Origin: JACZUI01 sp965216725
GTDB taxonomy: Bacteria > Actinomycetota > Acidimicrobiia > Spongiisociales > ZC4RG35
Assembly (NCBI GenBank): GCA_965216725.1
Contig: CBDCGI010000014.1
Location: forward strand, 1-15,703
Direction: 5' to 3'
DNA length: 15,703 bases
Shown here: piece by piece, positions 7,256 through 13,923 of the stretch
How positions within the stretch are numbered: position 1 is the stretch's first letter
How the letters are laid out: each line of letters starts with the position of its first letter
The notes under the pieces: generated by a model
Told to the model about the DNA's origin: nothing
What the model saw: only the letters and a program-made list of their open reading frames with translations
Databases searched by the model: none
Made by a program: the position numbers and the translations under genes

Positions 7256-8148
7256 CCGACATCGACGACGGCGTCGGCTGCCGCCAGCATCTGGCGCCCG
7301 ATGGGCTGGCGGTCGATCTGCGTGAGCAACAGACCGGTCGACACCCGTTCCACAACGCCCCACTCCCAGATCGCCAGTGGATCCAATCCGGTCATGTCGG
7401 CCAGGTCGCGAGCTCGGTTCATCGGATCGCCACGCAGGAGTTCCAAGGGATCCTCTCGCATGATGATCCCGAGGTCGTACTCGGGCTCTGCGAACAGTCC
7501 GTCCGGGTCGATCAGCTTGAAACCGCTTCCGGACTGGAGGGCATTCCATTGGTGGACATCGCCGTGGACGAGAACGGCCTGGTCGGGCTGGAAGGCCGAT
7601 ATGCGGCTTGAGGCCGATCGGATTGCGTAGTCGACTGCTGCCTCCGAACAGGGTCGGTCGAGCTGTTCCCAGATACTCCGAATGGCATCCATCAGGAGTT
7701 CTGCCTTCTGTGCGCCAGACCGCAACGTTGGGTCGGGAGGATGCCGCCACACTCTCGACGCTGCCTCTACGAGGTGCCGGTGGCGGACGCCGAGCGGCAA
7801 ATGCAGTTGGTACATGGAGGGCCCGAGCCGCTCCAGGAGGAGGGCGTTGCGTGAGCGGTCGCTTCGGAGAAGCCGGACACACCCGTCGCCGTCGGCGGCC
7901 TGGAGCACCCGTATCTCGCTGTCCGCAGCATCTGGGCCGCGGGGTGCCAACAGCTTGAGCACCGCCTGGGATCCATCTTCGAGATGTGCCTCCAAAACCA
8001 GCGCTTCGGTGGCGTCTTCAAAGACCGTTCCCGACTGAAAACTCCAATCGTGTTCGAGCGAGGAGACCAACTCCTCGAGCCCGGCCAGCCAGGATTCGAG
8101 GCCCAGGTTTTGGGCCTTCCGTCGAACCGCGGCAGGAACGGCGATCAC
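7252..8148 (-). CDS. aminoglycoside/hydroxyurea phosphotransferase-like kinase (APH(6)/Hur type)
   Basis: The 298-residue protein has the protein-kinase-like fold of aminoglycoside 6-phosphotransferases. QAVLKLL supplies the ATP-binding Lys (K65). LVHGDVHQWNAL carries the catalytic Asp (D197) and metal-binding Asn (N202). KLIDPDGLFAEPEYDLGIIMRE contains the DPDG metal-binding Asp (D214). This pattern matches the APH(6)/StrB and hydroxyurea-resistance group (Pfam APH_6_hur). Chromosomal members in environmental actinobacteria often have unknown substrates, so resistance should not be assumed. The GTG start at 8148 has only a weak purine stretch upstream. The gene is divergent from the DoxX-like gene by 51 nt and converges with the DJ-1 gene, sharing stop-codon bases. 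Confidence 0.83.
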   Translation of the reverse strand: MIAVPAAVRRKAQNLGLESWLAGLEELVSSLEHDWSFQSGTVFEDATEALVLEAHLEDGSQAVLKLLAPRGPDAADSEIRVLQAADGDGCVRLLRSDRSRNALLLERLGPSMYQLHLPLGVRHRHLVEAASRVWRHPPDPTLRSGAQKAELLMDAIRSIWEQLDRPCSEAAVDYAIRSASSRISAFQPDQAVLVHGDVHQWNALQSGSGFKLIDPDGLFAEPEYDLGIIMREDPLELLRGDPMNRARDLADMTGLDPLAIWEWGVVERVSTGLLLTQIDRQPIGRQMLAAADAVVDVG

Positions 8149-8199
8149 GCCGGATGCCCAATGTGATTAGTTTGGGCTGCTCTCGAAACAGGAGGCATC

Positions 8200-8583
8200 T
8201 TGAATCACAATCGAATTCTTTGGATCTTGCAGTGGGTCTTTGGCCTCTACTTCGTCTTTGTCGGGATCATGCACTTCGTGGTGCCCGACGGCCTTCCTCA
8301 GATGATGGATTGGATGTACGAGCTCGACGACGGTGTGCATTATGCATCGGGTGCCGCGGAGATCCTCGGTGGACTCGGGCTGATCCTTCCCGGGCTGCTC
8401 AAGGTTCGACCCGAACTCACGGTATACGCCGCCCTCGGCTTGATCGCAGTGATGATCGGTGCCTTGATCTGGCACGCCGGCCGCGAGGGCGAGGCGGCCA
8501 ACATCGGCACCAACGTCTTCAACATCCTGGTCTTGGCCTACATCGCTTACGGGCGTTCCCGTCTGAGCCCGATTGAGGCCTGA
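8200..8583 (+). CDS. DoxX-like small membrane protein
   Basis: The 127-residue protein has four hydrophobic segments. ILWILQWVFGLYFVFVGIMHFV and ASGAAEILGGLGLILPGLL are typical of DoxX/DoxD-like proteins, where the second block is the usual 'GxxExxGglgLilp' motif. Some relatives act with redox or thiosulfate enzymes, but most are of unknown function. The TTG start at 8200 is well supported: AGGAGG at 8190-8195 lies 4 nt upstream and no better start exists. A long terminator-like hairpin begins 5 nt after the stop. Confidence 0.8.
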   Translation: MNHNRILWILQWVFGLYFVFVGIMHFVVPDGLPQMMDWMYELDDGVHYASGAAEILGGLGLILPGLLKVRPELTVYAALGLIAVMIGALIWHAGREGEAANIGTNVFNILVLAYIAYGRSRLSPIEA

Positions 8584-8587
8584 ATCC

Positions 8588-8636
8588 TTATGTGGGTCGG
8601 ATCGCACCCAGTGAAGGCGCGATCCGATCCCCATAA
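8588..8636. terminator. bidirectional terminator-like hairpin between convergent genes
   Basis: The arms 8588-8605 and 8619-8636 form an 18-bp stem (inner part TCGGATCGC / GCGATCCGA) with one mismatch and one G-U pair, around a 13-nt loop. It lies between the stop of the DoxX-like gene (8583) and the stop of the convergent aminotransferase gene (8678). The outer stem ends in TTATG/CATAA, giving a short T-rich edge on both strands rather than a classic U run. Position and symmetry suggest it ends transcripts from both sides. Confidence 0.55.
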
Positions 8637-8677
8637 CCCAAGAGGGAGCGACCTGCAGCGGGGTGGGAGGTTGCGAG

Positions 8678-9838
8678 TCAGCCCCCGATGGCCGCCTCAA
8701 ACGTGGGAAGGGCCCGGTCGATCATCTCCATCGTCCCGGTGAGCGATATGCGGAAGTGGCCCGGGGATGCACACGTGGCCCCCGGCAGCACCAGGACGTT
8801 GCTCTCCGCAAGGCGGGATACGAAGGCCTGGTCGTCTGGAATTGGAGACCGCACCCATAGGTAAAACGTCCCTTCGGGTGGGCGTAGGTCGTATCCAAAA
8901 GCGGCCAGTGCCTCGACCAAGTAGTCGCGCTTCTTCTCGAGCTCGATCAGGTCTATCGACAGCTTCTCCAGATCTGGGAGCGAGTACTGCATCAGGGCAC
9001 TGGGGAACTGCCATCCTCCGGCCACTTGTGCCATGAAGACCGCAGAACGAAGAGCCTCCCGATCAGGCATGTCCGGAGTCCATGCCAGCCAACCGAGGCG
9101 TTGACCTGGTGTGAGCAGGATCTTTCCATAGCTGTAAGAGATCAGCGTCCGGGGGTAGTAGGCGGCCGGGCTGGTGAAAGCGGCGTCGCTGAATACGAGC
9201 TTCGAATAGGGCTCGTCCGACAGCAGATAGATCGGAGCGCCATATCGGCTCGATGCTTCGTCGAGCATTGCGGCGAGTCGGCGCAACGTCTCCGGCGGGT
9301 AGATGCGGCCGGTGGGGTTGTTGGGGGTGTTGACGATCACCATCCGGGTTCGATCGGTGATTGCCCCTTCGATCGCCTCCAGGTCGAGGTCGAAGTCGTC
9401 CTGCTTCACATGGACGCTCACCGGGACGGCGTTGTGGGCGAGGATCATTGACTCATAGAAGAACCACGGCGGATCGGAATAGACCACCTCGTCGCCTGCG
9501 TCCAGGAGGGTTCCCAGCGCGGTGGCGATGGCGCCGAATGCGCCGGGGGTCATCGCTACGTCGTCGGCTTCGAACGGCTGCCCTCTCCACTCCGTGAGGT
9601 GAGCGGCCACCCATACCCTGGATTCTTCCTCCGAGAACTTGTATGCGAAATGGTTCTTGTCGATCGGATCGGTCGCTTTTGCCAAGGAGGCGGAGAATCC
9701 GGCTACGGGCACCTCCTGAGGATTTCCAAACGCGAAGTCGGCCACGTCTGGCAGGCCCCGCCTGGATTCCCAAATGGGCATGTAGTCCAGCAGCGGCTGG
9801 CTGGACTGGGTGATCAGTTCGATGCGTCGTGTGGGCAT
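8678..9838 (-). CDS. class I/II pyridoxal-phosphate aminotransferase
   Basis: The 386-residue protein is a full-length fold-type I aminotransferase. Motifs in order: MTPGAFGAIATAL (cofactor phosphate-binding loop), SDPPWFFYES (aromatic stacking on PLP), NTPNNPTGRIY (N174 region), LSDEPYSKLVF (D208 and Y211 contact PLP), SYSYGKILLTPGQRLGWL (Schiff-base lysine K239, phosphate-binding R247), and HFRISLTGT (substrate carboxylate-binding Arg). The substrate cannot be assigned. The nearest general type is aspartate/aromatic or alanine-type transaminases. The ATG start has no clear ribosome binding site. The upstream EamA transporter gene ends only 16 nt before it, so the two are probably one transcript, possibly linking an amino-acid or related metabolite to its transport. 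Confidence 0.9.
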   Translation of the reverse strand: MPTRRIELITQSSQPLLDYMPIWESRRGLPDVADFAFGNPQEVPVAGFSASLAKATDPIDKNHFAYKFSEEESRVWVAAHLTEWRGQPFEADDVAMTPGAFGAIATALGTLLDAGDEVVYSDPPWFFYESMILAHNAVPVSVHVKQDDFDLDLEAIEGAITDRTRMVIVNTPNNPTGRIYPPETLRRLAAMLDEASSRYGAPIYLLSDEPYSKLVFSDAAFTSPAAYYPRTLISYSYGKILLTPGQRLGWLAWTPDMPDREALRSAVFMAQVAGGWQFPSALMQYSLPDLEKLSIDLIELEKKRDYLVEALAAFGYDLRPPEGTFYLWVRSPIPDDQAFVSRLAESNVLVLPGATCASPGHFRISLTGTMEMIDRALPTFEAAIGG

Positions 9839-9854
9839 TGTTGGAAACTAGCAA

Positions 9855-10724
9855 TCAGGGGTTGACCTTGATGGCCCCGATGTAGACACCTAGAAGCACG
9901 AGCAACCCGCCGACCAGCAAGCCCAGTCCGAGGGGTTCGTCGCGTAGCCACCAGGAGACCAGCAATGTCACCGGAGGAATCACCACGAATGCGTAGGTGG
10001 CCCGGGAGGCATCCCAGCGGCCGAGGACGTACACGTAGAGCAGGAAGACGAGGACCGAACCGATCAAGATCATGTACGCCTGTGCCCACCAGGTTGCGGC
10101 GAGATCGGGCATGGCAATGGTGTCACCCCGGATAGCGGCTCCGATGATGATCACCACCGCACCGACCGTCATCCCGATCGCGTTCAGCCCGTAGGGGTCG
10201 ATAGGTCGGAAGATGCGCACCACCACCGCTCCTTCGGCGAAGCTGAATGCTGCGAGGAGTGCAAACACGAGCGACCCGAAGGAGGCGCCACCCAGTGATC
10301 CCCACGACATGATCGCGATGCCGACAATCGCCAGCAGCGACCCGGCAATGGCACGAGCGCTCAACGTCTCCTCGCCGTGTGCCACCGCGAGCAACAGGGT
10401 GAGGAGAGGCACGATGGCGAGTACGAGCTGCCCGAAACCTGCTTCGAGCTCGACGAATGCGATGAAGCCGAATCCGAACGCCCCGGCGAAGTTGAGGAGC
10501 CCATAGAGCAGGGAGCCGGTGAGGCCGCGGCCACGCGGGATGGGCCTTTTCAGGACCGCCACGATGATCCACATCATCAGTGCTGCTGTGGCGAAGCGAA
10601 GAGATGCTCCCCACAGTGGGTCCAGCTCGTCGTTGCTGAACTTGATCCCTACCGCGTTCCCCCCGGCGAGTATGGAGCCGACGATGAACGCTGCGAGGAC
10701 CGGGCCCTGACCGTCGCGGGACAT
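9855..10724 (-). CDS. EamA/DMT-superfamily transporter
   Basis: The 289-residue protein has ten hydrophobic segments in two similar EamA halves. The first half includes SILAGGNAVGIKFSNDELDPLWGASLRF and the second AEGAVVVRIFRPIDPYGLNAIGMTVGA. The first half ends with LAIVGIAIMSWG and the second with VGGLLVLLGVYIGA, the usual repeat ends. Family members are mostly metabolite exporters of the inner membrane; substrate unknown. The start ATG has little of a ribosome binding site. It precedes the aminotransferase by 16 nt and follows the membrane partner of the sigma factor by 43 nt on the same strand, so some read-through from the sigma operon is possible. Confidence 0.87.
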   Translation of the reverse strand: MSRDGQGPVLAAFIVGSILAGGNAVGIKFSNDELDPLWGASLRFATAALMMWIIVAVLKRPIPRGRGLTGSLLYGLLNFAGAFGFGFIAFVELEAGFGQLVLAIVPLLTLLLAVAHGEETLSARAIAGSLLAIVGIAIMSWGSLGGASFGSLVFALLAAFSFAEGAVVVRIFRPIDPYGLNAIGMTVGAVVIIIGAAIRGDTIAMPDLAATWWAQAYMILIGSVLVFLLYVYVLGRWDASRATYAFVVIPPVTLLVSWWLRDEPLGLGLLVGGLLVLLGVYIGAIKVNP

Positions 10725-10767
10725 CAGCCGAAGCTACTGAACCCACTACGGCCAGGGCGGCCCGGTT

Positions 10768-12114
10768 TCAGCCGCTCATCGGAAACACGTCCGACTGGGC
10801 GACGAATTCGTCGATGTAAGGAATCATCCGCTCGTAGTCACCGGCCGCGGGCAGGATGTGGTCCCACGTCGTCGAGGCATGAACCTCGGGATAGGTCGCA
10901 GCCAGCCAGGTGATGAAGTCCTCGTGGAAACTGATGATCGCCGGTCCGTTCCATTCGTCGGTCACCCCGCTGATCAAACCGTCCGGCTGCACCCGGATGG
11001 TGAGAGTCCCGCCTACGACGCTTCCGCTTCGTCCACCGTAGGCGTCGGTGACGATTTGATCGCAGCTGACTTGCAATGTCTCGCCGACGACACCAGCGGT
11101 CCGACAATTGGACAGGTCGTAAATGGTGGTCTCATCCGTCGCCATCAGTCGCGTATAGCTCTCCCGACTTGGGGCGTCAGGTCCCCAGCTGTCACCGTCG
11201 GTGAGCAGAGCAAAGAATGGCTCGGCATCGTGGGTGTTGAAGGTGGCGGCGAAGTCGGCAATCGAGGCCAAACCCCAGTCAGCCCACTCGGTGGCAAGCT
11301 GGGATCGGGCAGCGCCGTTGAGTCGTGATTCGGCGAGATCGGTGTCATGCCAGCCTTCTTTGGCACGGATGGCCTCATCAGACGCACCGTGCTGGGCGTC
11401 GACGTAGGCCTCGAACGGGTCCGACACCCGGAAAAAGTCGGGCTGTCCGTACTGAAAGTCCAGAACCGCGATCAAGCCGTCGACAACCTCGAACCTGACG
11501 GTGGTCGGCACCCCGATGTCGTTGGAGGCCTGAACCAACGCATCCTGATTGTCGGTTCTGCACTCGACGGTGCCGTCGGCCGCGCTGCATGACGCGTCCG
11601 GGTGCGTGGTTCCCTGGGCCACATTCCATGCCAGCAGGTTTTCCCAGTTGGCGAGGTTCCAGTCGCCCTGGAAGTTGTCGCTGATGGCGATATCGGGCGC
11701 AAAAAGGGCGAGGACCGCGGCTTCATCTCCCGCATTGAACGCCTCGAAATAGCTTTCCGCGACTGCCACAGGTTCGGCGACGGGTGGCGCCGGTTCTTCG
11801 ACGGCTTCTGGCGCGCTGGTCACTGTGGGTTGGTTGTCGTCTGCAATTGGCGCCTCTTCGTCGCCTGGAAGGAACACCACCAGCCCGACCACGACGGCGA
11901 TGGCTATGGCCGCCATCACCAGGATCAGGTTCCTCCGGGGGGGCGGCGTCTTATGCGGCTTGGCCGCTATGGGTTCTCTCGTCTGCATCTCCGTGCTCCT
12001 CTGCTCGGTTGCCTCGAGGAGGGCGGCAAGATCGAGCCCGTCATCGAGCAACAGCTCCGGCTGGGGTGCCGGGTTTGCCTCACGTAGACGAAGGAACGCA
12101 GTGTCCACACTCAT
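10768..12114 (-). CDS. putative membrane anti-sigma partner with NTF2-like extracytoplasmic domains (module 1)
   Basis: The 448-residue protein has a short cytoplasmic N-terminus (about 1-62) starting with AFLRLREANPAPQPELL...DLAALLEA, one membrane helix (about 63-82), an acidic/proline-rich linker and a large outer region. Residues about 116-245 begin VAVAESYFEAFNAGDEAAVLALFAPD, a SnoaL/NTF2-like pattern. A second, weaker repeat of that type follows near 270-430 (FAATFNTHDAEPFFALLTDGD). Start and sigma stop overlap as ATGA, so the two are translationally coupled. Anti-sigma function is inferred from coupling and topology. The HxxxCxxC zinc motif of ZAS anti-sigma factors is absent. A paralogous N-terminus occurs in the module 2 partner at 13403-14738, supporting a shared sigma-binding role. 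Confidence 0.72.
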   Translation of the reverse strand: MSVDTAFLRLREANPAPQPELLLDDGLDLAALLEATEQRSTEMQTREPIAAKPHKTPPPRRNLILVMAAIAIAVVVGLVVFLPGDEEAPIADDNQPTVTSAPEAVEEPAPPVAEPVAVAESYFEAFNAGDEAAVLALFAPDIAISDNFQGDWNLANWENLLAWNVAQGTTHPDASCSAADGTVECRTDNQDALVQASNDIGVPTTVRFEVVDGLIAVLDFQYGQPDFFRVSDPFEAYVDAQHGASDEAIRAKEGWHDTDLAESRLNGAARSQLATEWADWGLASIADFAATFNTHDAEPFFALLTDGDSWGPDAPSRESYTRLMATDETTIYDLSNCRTAGVVGETLQVSCDQIVTDAYGGRSGSVVGGTLTIRVQPDGLISGVTDEWNGPAIISFHEDFITWLAATYPEVHASTTWDHILPAAGDYERMIPYIDEFVAQSDVFPMSG

Positions 12115-12662
12115 CGGCTTCCTCCTCTCTCTTCAGCAGCACGGGGGGAAATCTTGGGGGATGACGGCTCCAGAACTTTGGCGAAACGCTGCTTGGCTCT
12201 ATGGAGCCGCTGCTCGGCCGCCGACTTGGAGATGTCGAGCACCTCGGCGATCTCGGCGTTGCTCAACTCTTCCCACGCCGAGAGCATGAGGATTTCCTGG
12301 TCTGAATCCTTGAGAGCCTTGAGCGTGTCCACGACCTCTTCGTCTTCCTCCCTCCGGACGACGTAGACGTCGGGAGTCTCCGGTGGGATGGGGGCGAAGC
12401 CGGCCACCCGCTTGGAGAGACGACTTCGGCTCTTCACCGATCGCCAGCGGTTGGAGATCACGCCCCGGGCGGTGCCGTACAGCCAGGCTCGTGCCGAGTC
12501 CATTCTGATGTCGTCGAGGCGTTTCCAGGCGATGGCGAAGACCTCGGCCGCTGTGTCTTCCGCCTCTGCACGTCCGATTCGACGCACGCAGTAGGCGAGC
12601 ACCTCGGCATAGTGCTTCTCGAAGAGCCCGATGAGTCTGGGGTCGGCTTCGGCGTGTTTCAT
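12111..12662 (-). CDS. ECF-type RNA polymerase sigma factor (module 1)
   Basis: The 183-residue protein has region 2 (LFEKHYAEVLAYCVRRIG, AEDTAAEVFAIAWKRLDDI, ARAWLYGTARGVISNRWRS) and region 4 (LKALKDSDQEILMLSAWEELSNAEIAEVLDISKSAAEQRLHRAKQRF), the last part being the -35-binding helix-turn-helix. It should direct RNA polymerase to a small regulon when released by its membrane partner. I chose the ATG at 12662 over the GTG at 12677: it aligns with the start of the second sigma gene, and the predicted transcript start near 12681 would leave almost no leader for the GTG. Its promoter (12688-12714) is one arm of a divergent palindromic element. It is about two thirds identical to the module 2 sigma across the C-terminal half. 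Confidence 0.92.
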   Translation of the reverse strand: MKHAEADPRLIGLFEKHYAEVLAYCVRRIGRAEAEDTAAEVFAIAWKRLDDIRMDSARAWLYGTARGVISNRWRSVKSRSRLSKRVAGFAPIPPETPDVYVVRREEDEEVVDTLKALKDSDQEILMLSAWEELSNAEIAEVLDISKSAAEQRLHRAKQRFAKVLEPSSPKISPRAAEERGGSR

Positions 12663-12687
12663 GGTTCTCGCGCCCACACGACACTAT

Positions 12688-12714
12688 TTGTCACCGAGCC
12701 CGAGATCTCTGACA
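12688..12714 (-). promoter_or_regulatory. putative ECF promoter driving sigma/partner module 1
   Basis: On the minus strand TGTCAG (12714-12709) is followed after exactly 16 nt by GACAA (12692-12688). The transcript would start near 12681, about 20 nt before the ATG of the sigma gene. The same -35/-10 pair with identical spacing occurs on the other strand here and on both strands upstream of the second sigma gene, which suggests autoregulation by one or both ECF factors. Confidence 0.6.
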
Positions 12715-12722
12715 CCTGTCAG
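12709..12722. repeat. palindrome CTGACA-CC-TGTCAG, shared -35 of divergent promoters
   Basis: A perfect 6-bp-arm inverted repeat with a 2-bp centre. Each arm reads TGTCAG when viewed outward and forms the -35 part of an outward promoter. The two -10-like elements sit symmetrically 25.5 bp from the centre. The same design recurs at 15334-15353. A dimeric regulator operator is the main alternative. Confidence 0.65.
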
Positions 12723-12743
12723 CGTCGTGTCGCAGGGTGACAT
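12717..12743 (+). promoter_or_regulatory. putative ECF promoter toward the VOC-family gene
   Basis: TGTCAG (12717-12722), 16 nt, GACAT (12739-12743) on the plus strand. A transcript would start near 12750 and run through a leader of about 215 nt with three stem-forming sequences before the ATG at 12967. It is the mirror image of the module 1 sigma promoter. Confidence 0.5.
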
Positions 12744-12752
12744 ATAAGAGTC

Positions 12753-12802
12753 GACCGCGCCATCGCGGTCAGCAGCACAAGGGAACGGTTGGAGGGCCCT
12801 CC
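12753..12802 (+). other. two stem-forming sequences in the leader of the VOC gene
   Basis: GACCGCG (12753-12759), loop CCAT, CGCGGTC (12764-12770) forms a 7-bp GC-rich hairpin right at the predicted 5' end of the transcript. Twenty nt later GGAGGGCCCTCC (12791-12802) is a perfect 12-bp palindrome. Together with the larger hairpin at 12820-12869 they make the untranslated leader strongly structured. No known riboswitch is recognised. Confidence 0.45.
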
Positions 12803-12819
12803 GATCCGCAAAGATTCGT

Positions 12820-12869
12820 GTCGAGTGTGCTTGTCCTACCCAGAAAGCGAGTGTTTAAGCACACTCGAC
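12820..12869. repeat. intergenic hairpin repeat, copy A
   Basis: Arms GTCGAGTGTGCTT (12820-12832) and AAGCACACTCGAC (12857-12869) are perfectly complementary (13 bp) around a 24-nt loop beginning GTCCTACCCAGAAAGCGAG. Copy B has identical arms, the same loop length and 4 loop differences or fewer; a third copy begins at 15684. It lies in the leader of the VOC gene, so it is not a terminator for an upstream gene here. It looks like a REP-like dispersed element or a structured RNA. Confidence 0.8.
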
Positions 12870-12966
12870 GGGTTCGGTGTCGATGTCTCCGGGTACCGTG
12901 CGTCAGGTGGGTGGGCAAGAGCCGGAAGCCCGCCATACCCCTACGCCGGCTCAGGAGAGAAGAGAT

Positions 12967-13329
12967 ATGTCAACGAACCCCATCGTCCACTGGGAACTGA
13001 TTGGTCCCGACGGCGACGCGTTGAAGAGTTTCTACACGTCGATTTTCGATTGGCAGCTTGCAGCGCCGGAAGGCTTCGACGGCTACTACATGACCGACGG
13101 CGACGCTGTCGGGCTGGGTGGGGCCGTTGGTCAGGGCAACGAAGAGATGCCCGCCTACGGGGCAATCTATGTCCAAGTCGAGAGCATCGAGGAGAGTCTG
13201 GGCAAGGTCGAGGCAAATGGTGGGACCACTCTGGTGCCGCGCACCGAGATTCCGGACATGGTCATCTACGCCCTGTTCAAAGACCCGGCGGGCAATGTGG
13301 TCGGCCTCGTCGAGGGCAACGGCTCCTAA
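12967..13329 (+). CDS. VOC (glyoxalase/bleomycin-resistance fold) family protein
   Basis: The 120-residue protein reads NPIVHWELIGPDGDALKSFYTSIFDWQL, then DGYYMTDGDAVGLGGAVG, YVQVESIEESLGKVEANGGTTLVPRTEIP, and ends ALFKDPAGNVVGLVEG. These are the paired beta-alpha-beta-beta-beta motifs of the VOC superfamily, closest to small actinobacterial Cfp30B/glyoxalase-like proteins. The reaction is unknown; relatives include metal-dependent isomerases, dioxygenases and binding proteins. The ATG at 12967 has AGGAG at 12953-12957, 9 nt upstream, and matches the domain start; an upstream in-frame start at 12877 adds 30 unlike residues. A candidate ECF promoter lies at 12717-12743. Hairpin repeat B follows 15 nt after the stop. 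Confidence 0.85.
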   Translation: MSTNPIVHWELIGPDGDALKSFYTSIFDWQLAAPEGFDGYYMTDGDAVGLGGAVGQGNEEMPAYGAIYVQVESIEESLGKVEANGGTTLVPRTEIPDMVIYALFKDPAGNVVGLVEGNGS

Positions 13330-13343
13330 CCCCCAAGAAGAGG

Positions 13344-13395
13344 CGTCGAGTGTGCTTGTCCTACCCAAAAAGCGAGAGGTTAAGCACACTCGACG
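13344..13395. repeat. intergenic hairpin repeat, copy B
   Basis: CGTCGAGTGTGCTT (13344-13357) and AAGCACACTCGACG (13382-13395) form a perfect 14-bp stem with a 24-nt loop, GTCCTACCCAAAAAGCGAG then AGGTT. It fills the 73-nt gap between the VOC gene and the convergent module 2 partner pseudogene. It could end transcription in this position, but no U run follows. GGG after the right arm is also shared with copy A. Confidence 0.8.
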
Positions 13396-13406
13396 GGAGG
13401 GACTAC

Positions 13407-13449
13407 TCCACCACCTCGATGATGGCGATCATGCCTTGCTGGTAGCCGA
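13407..13449. repeat. intragenic direct repeat, copy 1 (end of second cupredoxin-like domain)
   Basis: This 43-bp stretch matches 13881-13923 at 41 of 43 bases. On the minus strand both encode GYQQGMIAIIEVVE. The near-identical DNA marks a recent duplication or gene conversion between the two domain copies. Confidence 0.85.
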
Positions 13450-13880
13450 CCAATCCGCCGGGGACACTCATGGGTGAGACGTTTCCCGCAACGGCTTCGA
13501 CAACAGCGCCAACGTCAGCCCCCTGTGGAACAAGGTCGACGATCAGGAAACGTCCAGGTGTGTTGATGCGAACCCGCCCGTCGTAGGCTGGCTCTCCGGG
13601 ACGAGCGTGGATCACGCCAACATACATGTCCACCTCGAGGCTGCCTGTCCCTTCTGCGTCGGAAAAGAACGCCTCGGGAGGGAGAGCCATAAGCTCTTCG
13701 ATTGTTCGCGTCTCATCATCGGTCAACTTGCTCACCGCCAAGTTGTGAATCTCCGAAGTCGATTCGTTTACCAATTCGAGCGCTGATCCCAGATGCATCT
13801 GTTGGGGCACATTGCGGAACCCGAAGTCGAATGCCTCGATTGTGTAGGTAGCGGGTGTGGGAGAGGGATTCTGGTCCACT

Positions 13881-13923
13881 TCCACCACCTCGATGATGGC
13901 GATCATCCCTTGCTGATAGCCGA
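13881..13923. repeat. intragenic direct repeat, copy 2 (end of first cupredoxin-like domain)
   Basis: Partner of 13407-13449, with two mismatches. It lies in the same reading frame on the minus strand, 474 bp apart, which is the length of one domain unit with its linker. Confidence 0.85.

Noticed and set aside
12877..12966. N-terminal extension of the VOC protein
   Set aside because: The extra 30 residues are unlike the family, and the ATG at 12967 has a well placed AGGAG and coincides with the domain start.
12820..13395. Possible CRISPR or tandem repeat array
   Set aside because: Only two full copies 500 bp apart with a gene between them, no regular spacers and no cas genes.
13344..13395. 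Simple intrinsic terminator of the VOC gene
   Set aside because: No U run follows the stem, the loop is conserved in sequence, and the same element occurs in a 5' leader at 12820-12869.
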